This document shows, in pieces, positions 11,330 to 23,641 of a DNA stretch of 64,000 bases; position 1 is the stretch's first letter, and each line of letters opens with the position of its first letter. The notes under the pieces were generated by a model that saw only the letters and a program-made list of their open reading frames with translations, made no database searches and was not told the origin of the DNA. The DNA comes from Panulirus ornatus (lineage: Eukaryota; Arthropoda; Malacostraca; Decapoda; Palinuridae): contig NC_092269.1 of assembly GCF_036320965.1 (NCBI RefSeq), positions 32,387,843-32,451,842 on the forward strand, in the 5' to 3' direction. Both the position numbers and the translations under genes were made by a program.

Positions 11330-11650
11330 CCTTCAGCACCTGATAGGCGTAAAACACGTGCTATCACTCCTCGTTTTACAAGCCGTGAGACGAACACACC
11401 CGTCAGACGCACTTGTAAAACACGCCATCAATCCTCATTTACAAGCCAAGAGAAAAAAAAAACAAAACCATCAGAGGCACTTGTAAAAACATATCAATCC
11501 TAATTTACAAGCCAAGAGGAAAAAACAACCATCAGAGGCACTTGTAAAACGCGCTATGACTCCCCATTTACAAGGCATGAGAAAAACACCCATCAGAGGC
11601 ACTTGTAAACGACCAGTAAAAAACACATGCTATTGCTCCTCATTTACAAA
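11330..11650. repeat. Minisatellite, about 60-65 base unit
   Basis: The phrase AGGCACTTGTAAAA ... CATTTACAAGCCAAGAG(A)n occurs in four to five units (about 11405, 11473, 11535, 11596). Internal poly-A stretches vary in length between units. Confidence 0.85.
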
Positions 11651-12150
11651 GGACGTGGAGAGGAAAAGCCAAGAGTCGTCTGCAGGACTCTTGTTCTTCT
11701 TGGAGAAATTCAAACTGAAAGACCCCAATTACGTCGAACCAAAAAGGATAATTATATCCACATTAATCCAATGTGCATTTCCCCGTATTACTCTATTTCA
11801 AACACAGACTTTTTCCATCTGTATATTTCTGTAAACAATGTCACTGTCATGTGGTCTCATTTTACTTACAACTTTAAATAAATATCGCAATTATTGTCTG
11901 CTCTTGCTTATAACCTTACACGTCATCCTCTTCTCTTTTACTACTGGAACCATTATTGTCGTTCCACCTTTACAACTACTAACAATTACATTTTTCGTTT
12001 CTTATCTTTTTTTTTTTTTTCTAAGGATTGAAATAATTACAGTCGAGACGTGAGCTACTACCCACCCACCGTCACACGCAGGACCAGGAACAAAAGGATA
12101 TGCACTTTCCGTTTACGTCCTCGAGTCCGATGACGTCAGCGACTGTATTT
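11650..12150. other. AT-rich sequence without recognisable feature
   Basis: Contains a poly-T run at 12006-12020. The short open frames have no domain features. Confidence 0.4.
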
Positions 12151-12179
12151 GGAAGGTTAAGTTCCTGTGCTCAAAGGGT

Positions 12180-12475
12180 TAACCCCTTGGTTACGAGGAA
12201 CACAAGTACGAGAACCGCAATTATACGACCCTTTGAGTAACACCCCCTCACTAACAGCACCAGACCCCGAGGACCAACACTACTGAAGCCTTTCAACACA
12301 GCACCAACCCCGGGATATACCACTAGTTAACCCCCATCATCATTGCAATACCAACCCCTGGGGTTCAGCACTAGCTGAAACCCCTTTGAGCTGACTACCA
12401 ACCCCTGGGGTTCAGCACTAGCTGAAACCCCTTTGAGCTGACTACCAACCCCTGGGAAGCACTAAGACCTCAGAA
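12180..12475. repeat. Minisatellite with a 47-base direct duplication
   Basis: ACCAACCCCTGGGGTTCAGC followed by ACTAGCTGAAACCCCTTTGA and GCTGACT is present twice in direct succession (about 12350-12443), with partial copies before and after (ACCAACCCCGGGATATACCA near 12304, ACCAACCCCTGGGAAGCACT near 12444). Confidence 0.9.
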
Positions 12476-13042
12476 GCAGCAGTCGTAAGGGCTGAGCCGT
12501 CGAAGTACAAAAGAGCTGCGCTATACACCGAGTGAATACAACATGCATCATAACGTTAACACACTTGTACCTTCAAGAACCAGCCAACAGCCTACATCAC
12601 CAGAACGCACGGCAGATCCTTCCCGTGGTGGACACGCCACACCAGGCGGCCCAGACAGCTAGGCTTGGGGATCTCCTCCATGCATGACCCAAGAACCACC
12701 ATACTAACAAATGTTGAAGCTCTCGGCTTCGGGGCTGGCCACAGGCGCGAAGAGGGGGGACGGCCACAGACACCGCTTGTCTATAGGGTCTTGGATATGG
12801 CCACTATAAGCCACAAGCTGTCTTGCCTTACCATCACACAATCTCTCCGGTCCCAGGCACAGATAACTACCAATTTCGTGATCTCGCCCACCGAGACAAA
12901 TAACTACCATCACAGTTATCCCCTACCATCAACCACGCATAAAAAACCTAACCGTTCAAGGTAAAAAAAACCCACATTTATTACCGCAAAAAGAAAGAAA
13001 AAAATATACTGTGCATTAAGAACATACAACATACACCAGTTG

Positions 13043-13044
<2 letters not shown>

Positions 13045-13092
<48 letters not shown>
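13045..13092. repeat. (GT)n microsatellite
   Basis: About 24 units, close to the truncated end of the LINE fragment that follows. Confidence 0.98.
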
Positions 13093-13094
<2 letters not shown>

Positions 13095-13099
13095 CCTAC

Positions 13100-13489
13100 T
13101 ACAATACGAAGAGAGCTCTACACTTACGGGATTACATCTTTTGAACTTTCTCTAATATCAAAAAGCTTTCAAGTTCTCTACGATCATCATTCAAAATCAC
13201 GTCACAGCTCACCATTCCTTCACGACTTCGATAATACAAAACTTCAACCTTACATCTTTTCCAACACGTCCCTTGCTCAGTTCCATGGCGCGGTCTACGG
13301 TTACTGTATCTTTGAACTTTTCCAAGACCTGCTCACTGTTGACAACATCGAACTGGTTGAGAAACTTTCTTGAGACGCAACAAATTCCTCTCCTTACTCT
13401 TCTCTATTCTACGGAAGCAAATCTATTGCCTATAATCCATCACTGTAACTCTGTTCTCTAAATCCTATTACTACGCTTGAAATTCTCAA
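13100..13489 (-). pseudogene. Possible continuation of the LINE RT
   Basis: It adjoins the recognised RT fragment and keeps semi-open minus frames (for example RKFLNQFDVVNSEQVLEKFK). None of the catalytic RT motifs such as the YADD box is visible. It may be a diverged ORF2 segment or unrelated DNA. Confidence 0.3.
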
Positions 13490-14022
13490 TTTGTACAAAC
13501 TCCTCCAGCCAAGGTTCTCATCAATACTTCAAGCTGCTTGTAAACAGCGTCTGCACAATGCTTCAGTACATATGAAGAAACATGAGAACCATGAGCCTTA
13601 CAAGATTCAAAAGCCACCTTGAGTCTTTTCGAGCAATTTCATGGGTTTCCATGACCTAATTCCCATTCGCATCTCGCTGGTGTTGGGGCTGTTGTGTCTT
13701 CCAACGAGAAAATACTTACTAAACTCGTCTTTCGGCTCTTCGCTTATCTATACATTGTCCTGTACAATTCCCTTTGAATCTCGTCGTCTGGTTATCTGCC
13801 GACAATTTACCCCCCTGATGAATTTATGGACAAGTTATTGGATTATCTCCTTCCTTGTCCACAGAGTTCTTTTCATAAGTTTCTCTGCTCCTCCTCCCTT
13901 ATTTTGCAGTACTCATTCCTTGCCGTCCTCTTTCAAATGCTGGCTGGCTCCTTGTGCCGCTTGCATCTGCTCCACAGTACGTTCCTAAGCTCTCTTGCCT
14001 TTTGATATCTTTCATCAAACCA
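13490..14022 (-). pseudogene. Decayed CR1/Jockey-type LINE: endonuclease-RT junction and start of RT
   Basis: Reading down the minus strand from 14022, broken frames give WFDERYQKARELRNVLWSRC, a stop, then KRTARNEYCKIREEE. This is the Trp-Phe/basic linker that follows the endonuclease domain in CR1-like LINE ORF2 proteins. In the next frame come EKNSVDKEGDNP and GGKLSADNQTTRFKG, the usual (E)K..VDK..(D)NPK.FY.FINGK...G element; then EEPKDEFSKYF (the N-terminal side of RT), KLLEKTQ and VLKHCADAVYKQLEVLMRTL (helical region of RT). Several frameshifts and stops separate these blocks, so the copy is dead. The minus-strand sequence beyond 13490 (to about 13110) may be its RT continuation, but I cannot align it. 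The (GT)n at 14024 marks its 5' truncation point. Family group is inferred from motif order. Confidence 0.82.

Positions 14023-14023
<1 letters not shown>

Positions 14024-14075
<52 letters not shown>
14024..14075. repeat. (GT)n microsatellite
   Basis: About 26 units, joined directly to the LINE fragment. Confidence 0.98.
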
Positions 14076-14076
<1 letters not shown>

Positions 14077-14311
14077 ACTTCCATATGCGTAAAAATAAAC
14101 ATACTGAATAAGTAATGATGACGGGGATGCAGCACAGTCTAATCTCTATGTTGGTCTCTTGCTGTAATCAATACTTCCTCTGAAAACTTTTAAAACCCAC
14201 TTTTCCGGAGGGCTGAGCCTTTCCAACCCACACAACGCAACAATAGCCAGAAACTCTAAAAAAAAAAAAAAAAAATAAAAACCGCTGGCTCTCTGTAACA
14301 AAGAAATTACG

Positions 14312-14313
<2 letters not shown>

Positions 14314-14354
<41 letters not shown>
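14314..14354. repeat. (AC)n microsatellite
   Basis: About 20 units, inverted relative to the (GT)n at 14024; a poly-A run lies at 14258-14275. Confidence 0.98.
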
Positions 14355-14358
<4 letters not shown>

Positions 14359-15200
14359 TGCGCGCGTGTATGTAAACTCTGACGAATCAAATTATAAGAA
14401 ATACAATACTATTCAGAGTTATTCACTACCTACCCCACGAAGATATAATGAACAATATGTACTTATACGACAACACCGTCAAAAATTCAGAGCCACACTT
14501 TATTTCTTCGGGTATATAAAGACCAGAATACTTTTTAATACAGTAAGTTGTCCTACACGAGAGCAATAGAGCATTCAATCCATCTCTTGCAGTATCTAAT
14601 GAAATGATCTGAAGTAAAATCAGCTAAATAGTTGGGATCCGAGCATCAAACCCGTTCGTTACAAGAGGATAAATCTCCTTGGGAACTGGTTCTCCCAAGA
14701 AACCTTCAAATTAACTTAAAAGGTATTTTGCACTGTAATCCAGTGTGTACTCAGTTTACCTACTGATCTGGAATGTCTGCCTTCCATGCTGAGGAGAAGC
14801 ATTTGCTGCTCTTGGAACACTAATGATAAAGAACATGAAAAAGTTGTACCAAAATACTTTAATGGATTCTTAAGGGCATCTAATGGGTCTTCATACACGC
14901 CCCCTTCTCATCCTCCGTTCCCGTTCATAAAACCCGTCATCTGTGATTAGTATTAGTGCCCCATGTAGCTCTGTTGTCCCCTGAATGCCCTAAGTTATCC
15001 ACTCGATATCTCCTGTGTGTCGCAGGAAGGTAATCGAGGAGGGAGGAAAGGAGGAATCCTCCTCCCCTCCTGCATCATCGCTTTCTGAAGGCAGGAACTG
15101 ATGGAGGAGTCGGGACAATCTTTCTGTTTTCTGTCCAAAGACTCACGTTTCTGTATCTTACGCTTTCTTTTTTATAATGTAAAGGACGACCGAAAGAAAT
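14355..15200. other. Unique-looking sequence
   Basis: No repeat unit or domain is recognised. A minus open frame at 14716-14898 (60 codons) shows nothing distinctive. Confidence 0.4.
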
Positions 15201-15201
15201 G

Positions 15202-15208
15202 AATAATA

Positions 15209-15259
<51 letters not shown>

Positions 15260-15291
15260 TTAATAATATAATAACAATAACAATAATAATA
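15202..15291. repeat. (AAT)n microsatellite
   Basis: Imperfect trinucleotide array, with AAC variants at its right end. Confidence 0.96.
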
Positions 15292-15392
15292 AAGGTCTAA
15301 AAAGTTATCTACACTACATGATCATTAGTGAGCCGACGTCAGCGATACCTTGCGGTACTCCAGCTGTCCATTACCACAGCAAGGTTTACTTC

Positions 15393-15396
<4 letters not shown>

Positions 15397-15433
<37 letters not shown>

Positions 15434-15442
15434 GGGGGGGGG
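15397..15442. repeat. (GT)n-(G)n tract
   Basis: About 18 GT units followed by a run of nine to ten G. Confidence 0.97.
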
Positions 15443-17001
15443 GGTAATATTTATAACAAGGCGGATTACTATCACGATATACGTCACATCGATCTCCGCA
15501 AGGGAAAATAATTAACGCAATACTTATTTCCCCCACTCATCAGGCGAGAGGAGGGGATGCCGCTGATCACACACTCTTACAACCTCAGTCAGCCATTGCT
15601 CAAAGGTTTGACAGACGACGGTTTATGAATCCCACGGCAGAGCTGACGGGGGGGAACTCTTCCAAACTCTGAATGTGATTAACATGACGAGTGAGATCAC
15701 ACAGGCGTGCCAGCAACGGGATACCATCTGGCAGGTGCACCCGGAGCCCACATGCGCTTCAGTGTCCTCCAGGTTGTTGCATATTTACCGCTACGGTGAG
15801 GGTGAGAGAGAAACGTTAAGACAACCCCCCCGTGCGGCGACCTCACGGCACAGCGCTCTTTACCGTGTCGTCCAGCGTACACAGGAGGAAACGTCATGGG
15901 GAAACAACAGGAGACCTCTCAAGACCCCTCGAAAGGCAAGACGCCAGCAGGAAGCTGACGGAAAACGAGATACCAGGGTGGTGGGTGGGGCGGCCCAGCG
16001 CGGCACTCCCCTCCGCCGGCCCCGGTTCGCCCTTGGGTGCAGCTCCTCCCAGAACGGGATAATCACGCTCGTAACCAATATGGACCGGTAAGGTAAGCCA
16101 GTGGCAGCCTCAACCACCGCTAAGGATAGCTAAAACCACAACCACACCCTCTTGCAACCGCCCATGAGCAGAGACCACGACCAAGACAGTAGAGGAAACA
16201 ATATTGCGTGAACAAGGTCACAGTGTGGTCTGATAGAATATGATCTATCTACAACGTCTATCCACCTTCCCAGTACCGTCACCTATATAATGCAAACTTC
16301 AGGAATTCTAATGAAAATCTGTCCCTTTTGTTCTATCTACAAACTCCCTCGCACGCTCCCTGGCTAATACCACATAACTTTTACCATATCATCTACATCT
16401 GTGTCAACACTGTGTTCATAACCAAACTCATATCCGTGTCGAGTCCACGTTTGGAACCACTTCCGGCCTGTGTTTAAACCATGCGCGTTTATACCCCCCC
16501 CCCCATACTGATCCTCCACCCCCCCACCCCACACCCTCCCCACATCTTTGTTTACCCTCCGCCCCTGCTTATATTTGCCGTGCGTGATGACCTTTCGTAC
16601 GTTCCGACATTCCATGCGCGTCTATAACCCTCCCGTGACTACATGGAGGGCGTAAGAGTGATCAGCCAGGACACAACACACCCTCTCCAACTCTACTTCT
16701 TGGAGAGCAACTGACGTGCAAAAGGCAATTTCACCCCGACACCAAAGGACTGCACATCACCGCGGTATCTTCCACCAAACTCTATATACAGATTTCTCAT
16801 TTCACACCTCCTCTTCCTCGGAAATCTTCCGTATTTCCGGCATCGTGAACCGCGATCCCGGATGTGTTACGACTAATGTGAAGGGCTATTTGCAGGAGCC
16901 TTCCTCATCAGCTCGAGGCCAGCTCCCTGGCCTTGGACCACTGCTTTGGCCTATATTTGTGGTCTGAGCCAAGTTAATGGGATGCTGGTAGCTCTTTATA
17001 A

Positions 17002-17003
<2 letters not shown>
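15443..17003. other. Mixed sequence without clear gene
   Basis: A GC-rich piece at 15,820-16,090 has open frames on both strands, including a 138-codon + frame (15675-16091) rich in Arg, with no domain seen. A C-run region at 16493-16550 is low complexity. Confidence 0.4.

Positions 17004-17062
<59 letters not shown>
17004..17062. repeat. (GT)n microsatellite
   Basis: About 28 units. Confidence 0.98.
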
Positions 17063-17274
17063 ATGCTTAGTCAGGTGCATACACGAGCGCGTATATCTAT
17101 GTATACATTACAACACTAGGAATCAAACTAGAGCAGCAGCAGCAGCGAGGTACGTAAAACAAACATGAACAAAATATCAAATGGAAATGGGGGGGGGGGA
17201 GAAGCGCCATGTCAAATTCCTTACATAAACAGACGAAAACTTAAACTGGCCTGAGGACGAACCCCCCCTTCCCC

Positions 17275-17275
<1 letters not shown>

Positions 17276-17328
<53 letters not shown>

Positions 17329-17341
17329 CACACACACACAC
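17276..17341. repeat. (AC)n microsatellite
   Basis: About 32 units with one CG interruption near 17321. Confidence 0.98.
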
Positions 17342-17664
17342 CGCTTGCACTAGGTTACAAGAGTAAAACCTAACATAATGCACTGGACCACAAAATACTC
17401 GTAATGGACACAAGACAAAGTGTTCCTGGGAGTGAGTCACATCATCATAAAATCAACCATTTACAAAAAAAAAAAAAAAAAGTCATGAAGATATCTGCAG
17501 GAGCCTGAAACGTACTTTCACGTAACTACTTTGTTCAAAAGCACGCCTTCTGTAGGATTCGTTCCCTGAAGAGCAGGAGCCGCGAGACTGATTCAAAAGC
17601 ATCGACTCCAGCGCAAGGATGGGTTTCCGAGGACCAGGTGAAGCTCCCCAACACCCGGAGTGAG

Positions 17665-17665
<1 letters not shown>

Positions 17666-17727
<62 letters not shown>
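17666..17727. repeat. (AC)n microsatellite
   Basis: About 31 units. Confidence 0.98.
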
Positions 17728-17728
<1 letters not shown>

Positions 17729-18064
17729 GCCACGACAGGAATTCAAATGCACTGGCCAGGGTCAACGGGATCGGGTGCCAGAAAGCTCATGAGATGTTTT
17801 TTGCCGCGCCTGCAGACATTGGATAATACTTGTACATCACCCACGCTCAAGTCATCAATGAATTGTGGGAAGATCCCGGGAGAAGGAGAAAAGAAAAAAC
17901 ACAAATCGGTAATATCTTCAAAACTGTCGTTTCAGAACCTGGTCTCGGCGCGTCACGCTCGCACCGTGGGCGCACAATGCCAACATATGCGCGCCACTAA
18001 CGAGGCTGCTGCAGGTGGCAAACATCATTATATTCCTTCTTCCTACCACTCACAATATAAAGAG

Positions 18065-18065
<1 letters not shown>

Positions 18066-18128
<63 letters not shown>
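18066..18128. repeat. (CT)n microsatellite
   Basis: About 31 units. Confidence 0.98.
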
Positions 18129-18130
<2 letters not shown>

Positions 18131-18469
18131 TACAATCGTCCCAGACTTTGCCGAGGGAACAGAGACGCAGCAGGTCGCATTCTCCAACCAAATCGTGTGC
18201 CTCTCGTAACATCAAACTCTGCATGTTCATCAGCGACGCCTACAACGAACTATTCAGTAGGGTAGTCTCAAATCCCGGCATCCAGGGCGGCTAGCGAAGA
18301 TGGGGCATAACAGAACCCTGGAGGAGATCCGCATAATGGTCAATATTCAATAAACTTTAAGCTAAACAAGGGTTAGGCCCGGCTCCTACCAAACTCAGCT
18401 TTAAGCCCAAGTTATTGTTCTCTTCGTATGGAGGAACATCCTGTCGTGCTGTTTTCCTTCAGGTAGTCC

Positions 18470-18650
18470 AAAGCACACCACTTGCCACTGCCGCTCACGT
18501 TGTTAACGAAGCTTCAGCTAATACCACAGTTCAACGTTATTCACGATGCTTCAGCCACACCACTTGTCATACCGTTTACGTCGTTTTATGATGTTACGAT
18601 CACAACGCCTGTCGAACCGTGTACGTTCAAGATGGTTCGATCTCGTCACC
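18470..18650. repeat. Degenerate minisatellite, about 50-base theme
   Basis: Related phrases: CACCACTTGCCACTGCCGCT, CACCACTTGTCATACCGTTT and CACAACGCCTGTCGAACCGT, each followed by ACGT(T/C) and a GATG(C/T)T step. Confidence 0.6.
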
Positions 18651-18760
18651 GTCGTCCTGAAGTCTCGATCGATATAAATTTTCTTTCTAGAGATTCGACC
18701 ACATTACAACCAGCGGGCGAAGCCGTACCAAAGTCCCACCTGACAGGATGACCACAAGAG

Positions 18761-18762
<2 letters not shown>

Positions 18763-18811
<49 letters not shown>
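18763..18811. repeat. (GT)n microsatellite
   Basis: About 24 units. Confidence 0.98.
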
Positions 18812-18812
<1 letters not shown>

Positions 18813-18889
18813 AGAGCCCCCCGACTGGCCTGCACCACCTTGCGCCTCCTGCCGCCCACTCCTGACATGGCAACAATACCGGGACGCCC

Positions 18890-19035
18890 CCACCTCAAGG
18901 ACACCACACACCTCAGGGACACCCTCAGCTTAGAGATAACACACCACAGGGACATCCCACCTCTGGGACACCACCACACCTCAGGAACACTCCCATCTAA
19001 ATCTAAGGGACACCCTACTCAGGGCCACCCTGACA
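18890..19035. repeat. Degenerate minisatellite, about 20-25 base theme
   Basis: Recurrent CACACCTCAGGGACACC text with substitutions, seven or so units. Confidence 0.7.
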
Positions 19036-19214
19036 ACCCTAGACACTTGATACACGACCATGCTGATCCACCCACATTCATTACCGTCACAGGCACACCA
19101 TGCAAAATCATCGAAAAATTGTGACATTCTAGAATATAAGATGTATAGAATTACCAATTACAGCAGAATAGTGAGGGTATTTCCCGTGCCATAAATACTA
19201 ACTGTTATGACAAT

Positions 19215-19485
19215 GAAATGTAAGGTCTAACAGTAGGGAAACGTGTGCGACTCGTACGATCTAACAGTAGGGAAACAGTATGACTCGTACGATCTAACAG
19301 GTGAGAAACAGTTCAACTCGTAAGATCTGCCAGTGGGGAAACAGTAGTAGACTCGTAAGGTCTAACAGAAGGGAAACCATATGACTCACGATCTAACAGA
19401 GGGGAAACGGTATGACTTGTAAGATCTAAAACACAAATAAACAGTATAACTGCTAAGACCTAACAGTGGGCAACAGTATGACCCA
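19215..19485. repeat. Minisatellite, about 36-base unit
   Basis: Theme GATCTAACAGTAGGGAAACA + GTATGACTCGTAC. About eight units, the best ones at 19223-19300, decaying to the right. Confidence 0.88.
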
Positions 19486-19519
19486 TAATATTTGTCATAC
19501 ACAGCGCCTCTTGCAACAC

Positions 19520-20450
19520 CTAACAACAGGGTCTACTTGAAGCTGTTTTATTCCATCTAATGGCACACTTAGTGTAATCATTTTTATAGAGTATTTCTAA
19601 ACGGGTTGTCAGATAAATTTCTGTCCACCTTCCAATCTCTATTAGAGATCGTGAACACTAATAACACGATGCAAAACGATATAGAAAAAAAAAAAGGTAA
19701 AAAACACACGGAGAACGTCAATAACACGAGCTGGATAGAAAAAAAGAAAAGAAAAAATGCTAGACAACAGCATTATAAGCCCTTGACACGCTTTGTCCCC
19801 GACCCTCCGGCAATAAGGGTCATGACGTCAAAAGGCAAGGCAGTGAACCTCATCCATCACTTTGAAGTGACATAAAGCCTTCTTGCTCTGTGATGTCGCT
19901 TTGATGGTATGAAAACATTTCACTCTCGCCTTCCTCCCAAGATCTGCCGGTGCATGACTTCCGAGGATTCAAGGTTCCATATCCTTAACAAGGGAAGAAA
20001 ATGTTCCCCAGCGAGGGGTGCACGCACCAGCATCTAATGATTTTAATCAAGTATTCACAAAGGAAAAGAAACATGTGAAAGACATGGACCATAAGCAAAA
20101 AAAACTTTTTTTTTTAAATAAAAAAATTCACGTTGCGTTTTTCACGAGGATAAAAGATCTAAAAGGTGACTTCTTTTTTTTTTCTTACAAATTACGTCAT
20201 GAAAAACCTACGGCCACACCTCGGGCTTATGACTGCGTGTCGAACCTGCCCGACGGAACTTTTCACACTCGGGATGCCGCCGGCACCACGCACCGACGGA
20301 TGTAAATAAGGAGGCACGCAGCACGCCCCGGGGAATCCACATGAACTCCTTCCACCACCAGCGCACGACTGAGTAATGCTCACACACACACAGACACAGA
20401 CACACACGAACACTCCTCCTCCCATACATACAACCCTATCACTGGGTCTG
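19520..20450. other. Unique-looking sequence with poly-A/T runs
   Basis: A-rich runs at 19684-19700 and 20097-20130. A short (ACAC/AGAC) stretch at 20380-20410. No gene recognised. Confidence 0.4.
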
Positions 20451-20495
20451 GGAGGAGGAGGAGGAGGAGGAGGAGGAGGAGGAGGAGGAGGAGGG
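20451..20495. repeat. (GGA)n microsatellite
   Basis: About 14 trinucleotide units; the poly-Pro and poly-Gly frames here are artefacts. Confidence 0.96.
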
Positions 20496-21243
20496 GGCGT
20501 TTCATTCTCCCAAAGCCTTAAGGAATCTTGGGAAGCACGGGTCTGGAGGCTGATCTGCCGCCCCCATAGTTCGGCCCACAAGCAATCAATCCTTGCACTT
20601 TACACTGATGGAATTCTCTGCCCTTCCGCCTCCATCCCTTCACTTCCATCCCATAGCTCTCTTCTCTAAAGCATTTACTGCCTCACATCCATTCACAGAA
20701 CTCTAGCAGTCGTTTCCACTGCTCTCCAGGTGGAACTCAAGCGAGCCTAGCTCAGGCGTATGTCTAACCCTATTAGCTGCGTCGCCCTGTAAGTGGCACA
20801 ATGTCGTGTGCACCTCCCCTAGTCCATCACGCAGACCTAATAAGTGCAATGTTGCTCCTGTGATCAGTTTGGCTTTCCGAGGCCGCGACCTCGAGGCCTA
20901 ACATACCTACGTATCCTTGTTAAGACTCTTATATATGAGCCTAATAATCTCACAGTCTCTCCTCTTCCTCTCATGCTTCCAATTGCTTTCGGCGGTAAGT
21001 TTTAAACAACACCCGGTCCCCCGTGCGTCTGCAATGCATTCCTTCATTCTATTTATGGCATCTTTTGATTTCACTGGCGATATTTTAACGGGCGTTTTAC
21101 ATGTCAGTCATGCAAGCAGGGAGGGGTTTCTGAATGCAGATGGGAGACAAGGCCTTTCAGGATTATGCACGTGTGGATTATAAATTACTCCCGTCTGCAC
21201 TCCGGAGAACAGTCTCAATGTTTTATGCATTATAAATATATAT

Positions 21244-21395
21244 CCTAGCCTGAGCCAGGCACTCATTTTATCGACCAACCCCTAGGGGTGGATGAACAGC
21301 TGGGCAGACTGGACCGACTAACGCATCCTGGATTGGAACCTATGCGCTCGACCCTGGGCGGCCTTTGAATGCGTCACAGTCAGGGACGCTAACCG

Positions 21396-21397
<2 letters not shown>
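21244..21397 (-). mobile_element. tRNA-headed SINE, minus strand
   Basis: Read on the minus strand it begins at a (GT)n tract, then GTAGCGGTTAGCGTCCCTGA (RNA polymerase III A-box-like) and GGTTCCAATCC (B-box-like, 21330-21340). A tail region follows: GTTAGTCGGTCCAGTCTGCC, CAGCTGTTCATCCACCCCTA, GGTCGATAAAATGAGTGCCT. Copies with the same order are at 25768 (+), 36430 (-) and 45940 (+). SINEs of this build (tRNA head, AATGAGT-type tail, GT microsatellite at the end) are familiar in decapods. Confidence 0.87.
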
Positions 21398-21441
<44 letters not shown>

Positions 21442-21457
21442 GCGCGCGCGCAAACAC
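21398..21457. repeat. (AC)n-(CG)n microsatellite
   Basis: About 21 CA units passing into CGCGCGCGCGCGC and back to CAAACACA; directly at the head of the SINE. Confidence 0.98.
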
Positions 21458-21767
21458 ATAAAATAGAAACTTCCGGTCACCCTCACATCTCCAACATACT
21501 TGAATCATGCAGCAATCCCCACATACAACATCCCTCCAACGCTGCTCATCCACGCACGCACCGTCCAGCATGATTTTCAAAGCGTTACCACACAAAACCC
21601 AACACGTCACAAAGCCAGTCTTCCCATAACTTTCAGGGACTGGCCTCCAGAACCTCACTCAAGTTACACATAATCCATTCAAGTCTGTAAACCAGACATC
21701 ACACTTTCCCAACGAGCTATGTGCTGCTTGGACAATACTTCCACGGTTAATAAGTATGGTTACTATG

Positions 21768-22232
21768 TTACACACGTGTGTCCTGGGGCACAATAACAAT
21801 ACAAAAAACACAGGGGATATATTTATTATACAGATGATAATTCTGCTCGACACAGTCATGCATGAAATACGAGCTGTGACACTGTACTACACTATCGCCT
21901 GCGCAGGGTGAAGGGCGTGTTTTACGAGGGACTGCGGATTCAGCTGGGTGTTTACCTGTACAACGGCGTTCAAACTCTAAAAGACCTGCGTCAAACATGG
22001 ATTTCTTTTTTTTTTTTCGTGGGTTCTCCTGAGCGACATCACACAACCTTAACATCACAAACTCACTCTCAAAAGTTTTCCCTCGAAACATCAAATATGT
22101 AATAAAACAAGTCCGGGTCTGTATTAATATTAAAGAGAGCAAGTGTGTAACGCCGGTGAGGCGACATTTTGAAACCACAAAACCCAGGGATGTGATAAAA
22201 GCGACATCGGGATGAGGGTTCTTCGCTACCAC
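21768..22232 (-). CDS. Unrecognised 154-codon open frame, doubtful
   Basis: Begins at an ATG on the minus strand (22232). Residues near 70-78 are a Lys run produced by a poly-T stretch at 22009-22018. There is no domain, signal peptide or splice context that I can defend. The length is within what chance can give. Confidence 0.08.
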   Translation of the reverse strand: MVAKNPHPDVAFITSLGFVVSKCRLTGVTHLLSLILIQTRTCFITYLMFRGKTFESEFVMLRLCDVAQENPRKKKKKSMFDAGLLEFERRCTGKHPAESAVPRKTRPSPCAGDSVVQCHSSYFMHDCVEQNYHLYNKYIPCVFCIVIVPQDTRV

Positions 22233-22554
22233 GAAGCAGTCGACAAAACGACTTCTGTAACAATTAGCTTTCCTAACGACCTTAGAGCGAAGTAATACAA
22301 CTGTCTGCCACTAACGTTAACTCTCTGAAGAAGCTCGAACACTCTGTGTTATGATCCTGGAACCTTAGATGTATATGACCTACTATGTTGTGTAGTGTCG
22401 TGGTTAAGGCCACTACATCGTTGACAGGAGGCTGCTAGTGATGTAGCGTCATAGCTGGTGATACTACATATGAACATACAGTAAACACATGAAAATACGT
22501 ACAGGCGTACATACAAAACAACAACGATACAAAGAAAGTGTACAAACGAACAAA

Positions 22555-22557
<3 letters not shown>

Positions 22558-22596
<39 letters not shown>
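22558..22596. repeat. (AC)n microsatellite
   Basis: About 19 units preceded by AAAC variants. Confidence 0.97.
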
Positions 22597-22598
<2 letters not shown>

Positions 22599-22909
22599 TA
22601 CACATAGACATACATAAATCCCAGTTTCATGAACCTCGTCTGAAGGTAATACTGCAACAATCATGAGACACTCACCTGCACAGGATACAGACTGTAGCAC
22701 ACATCAATCAAGTAGTGCTGAGGTGAATAAAAAAATGGTTACCATGGACTCGTTTCGTCCACTTCGATATGGGGTAAACTGAAAATACATTCAAACCCGC
22801 CTCGAACAGCCGACGCAAAGATCATCAACACATCAGGGAAAGACATATGCAAGACATGTGGGAGTAATCATGCCTTGATGGCTTTATGCTCAGCGTACCC
22901 CTTCGCTGA

Positions 22910-22967
22910 GACCCTATGGTCTCCTCAAAGAAAATGGGCTCCTATGGTCTCCACAAAGAAAATGGGC
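22910..22967. repeat. 28-base direct duplication
   Basis: CCTATGGTCTCCTCAAAGAA + AATGGGCT is followed at once by a second copy with one change (CTCC to CCAC region). Confidence 0.92.
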
Positions 22968-23564
22968 TGTTTCCGAAGCTTGTGTGTGAAGCAAACCCGG
23001 TGATGAACCTTCAAAGTACTCCAACTCACCATATTACCATATTATGTCACGCACTAACACTGTTCTCCGAAGCGGACGGAATTTGTGCCAAGTTGTAAAC
23101 AAAGAAAACTGCCTGAAGATCATTCCCCCAGCCCTCAAAACTGTAGACACCAAATCATATCCTACTGACGTGTATAAAAATGTCAGAAATCCCTACAAGA
23201 CACGGAACCTCACCTCCCACACCCCCGTCTCAAAAACAAACAAACAAAAACAGACACCCGAGTGTTGAAAACAAGTGACCAAAAAGAAAATCAGTTGCGG
23301 CATGTACACGACAAAACAAGAGAACGCACACACCGGCCGCGGCTCGAAACGTTTCAACTCAAATCTTGCAAGTGTTGCGACCATACGGCCGGACTCGTCC
23401 TGTGAGGATTCTTGGGAAAACTCACACGACAGACGACAACGACCTGAGAGGAGCCTGGCGGGAGGGTAGGGCTGCGGGGTAGCGTGGCCTTAGGCCTGGA
23501 CGGCTACAGAGAGAGTGTGCAGCACGCAGCTTGATCCTACTGAACGAAGCCTTCAAAATCAACG

Positions 23565-23565
<1 letters not shown>

Positions 23566-23610
<45 letters not shown>

Positions 23611-23641
23611 ATACGATGGCCCTACGCTGTTAAACGGTGTA

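Noticed and set aside
11330..11650. Evenly spaced repeats that could suggest a CRISPR array
   Set aside because: The whole unit, spacer part included, is repeated and diverged, and the genome is clearly eukaryotic. It is a minisatellite. The same holds for the 31, 36, 40 and 41-base arrays.
17660..18265. A 201-codon + frame
   Set aside because: It begins in (AC)n and includes (CT)n; what remains between the two is short and without any domain.
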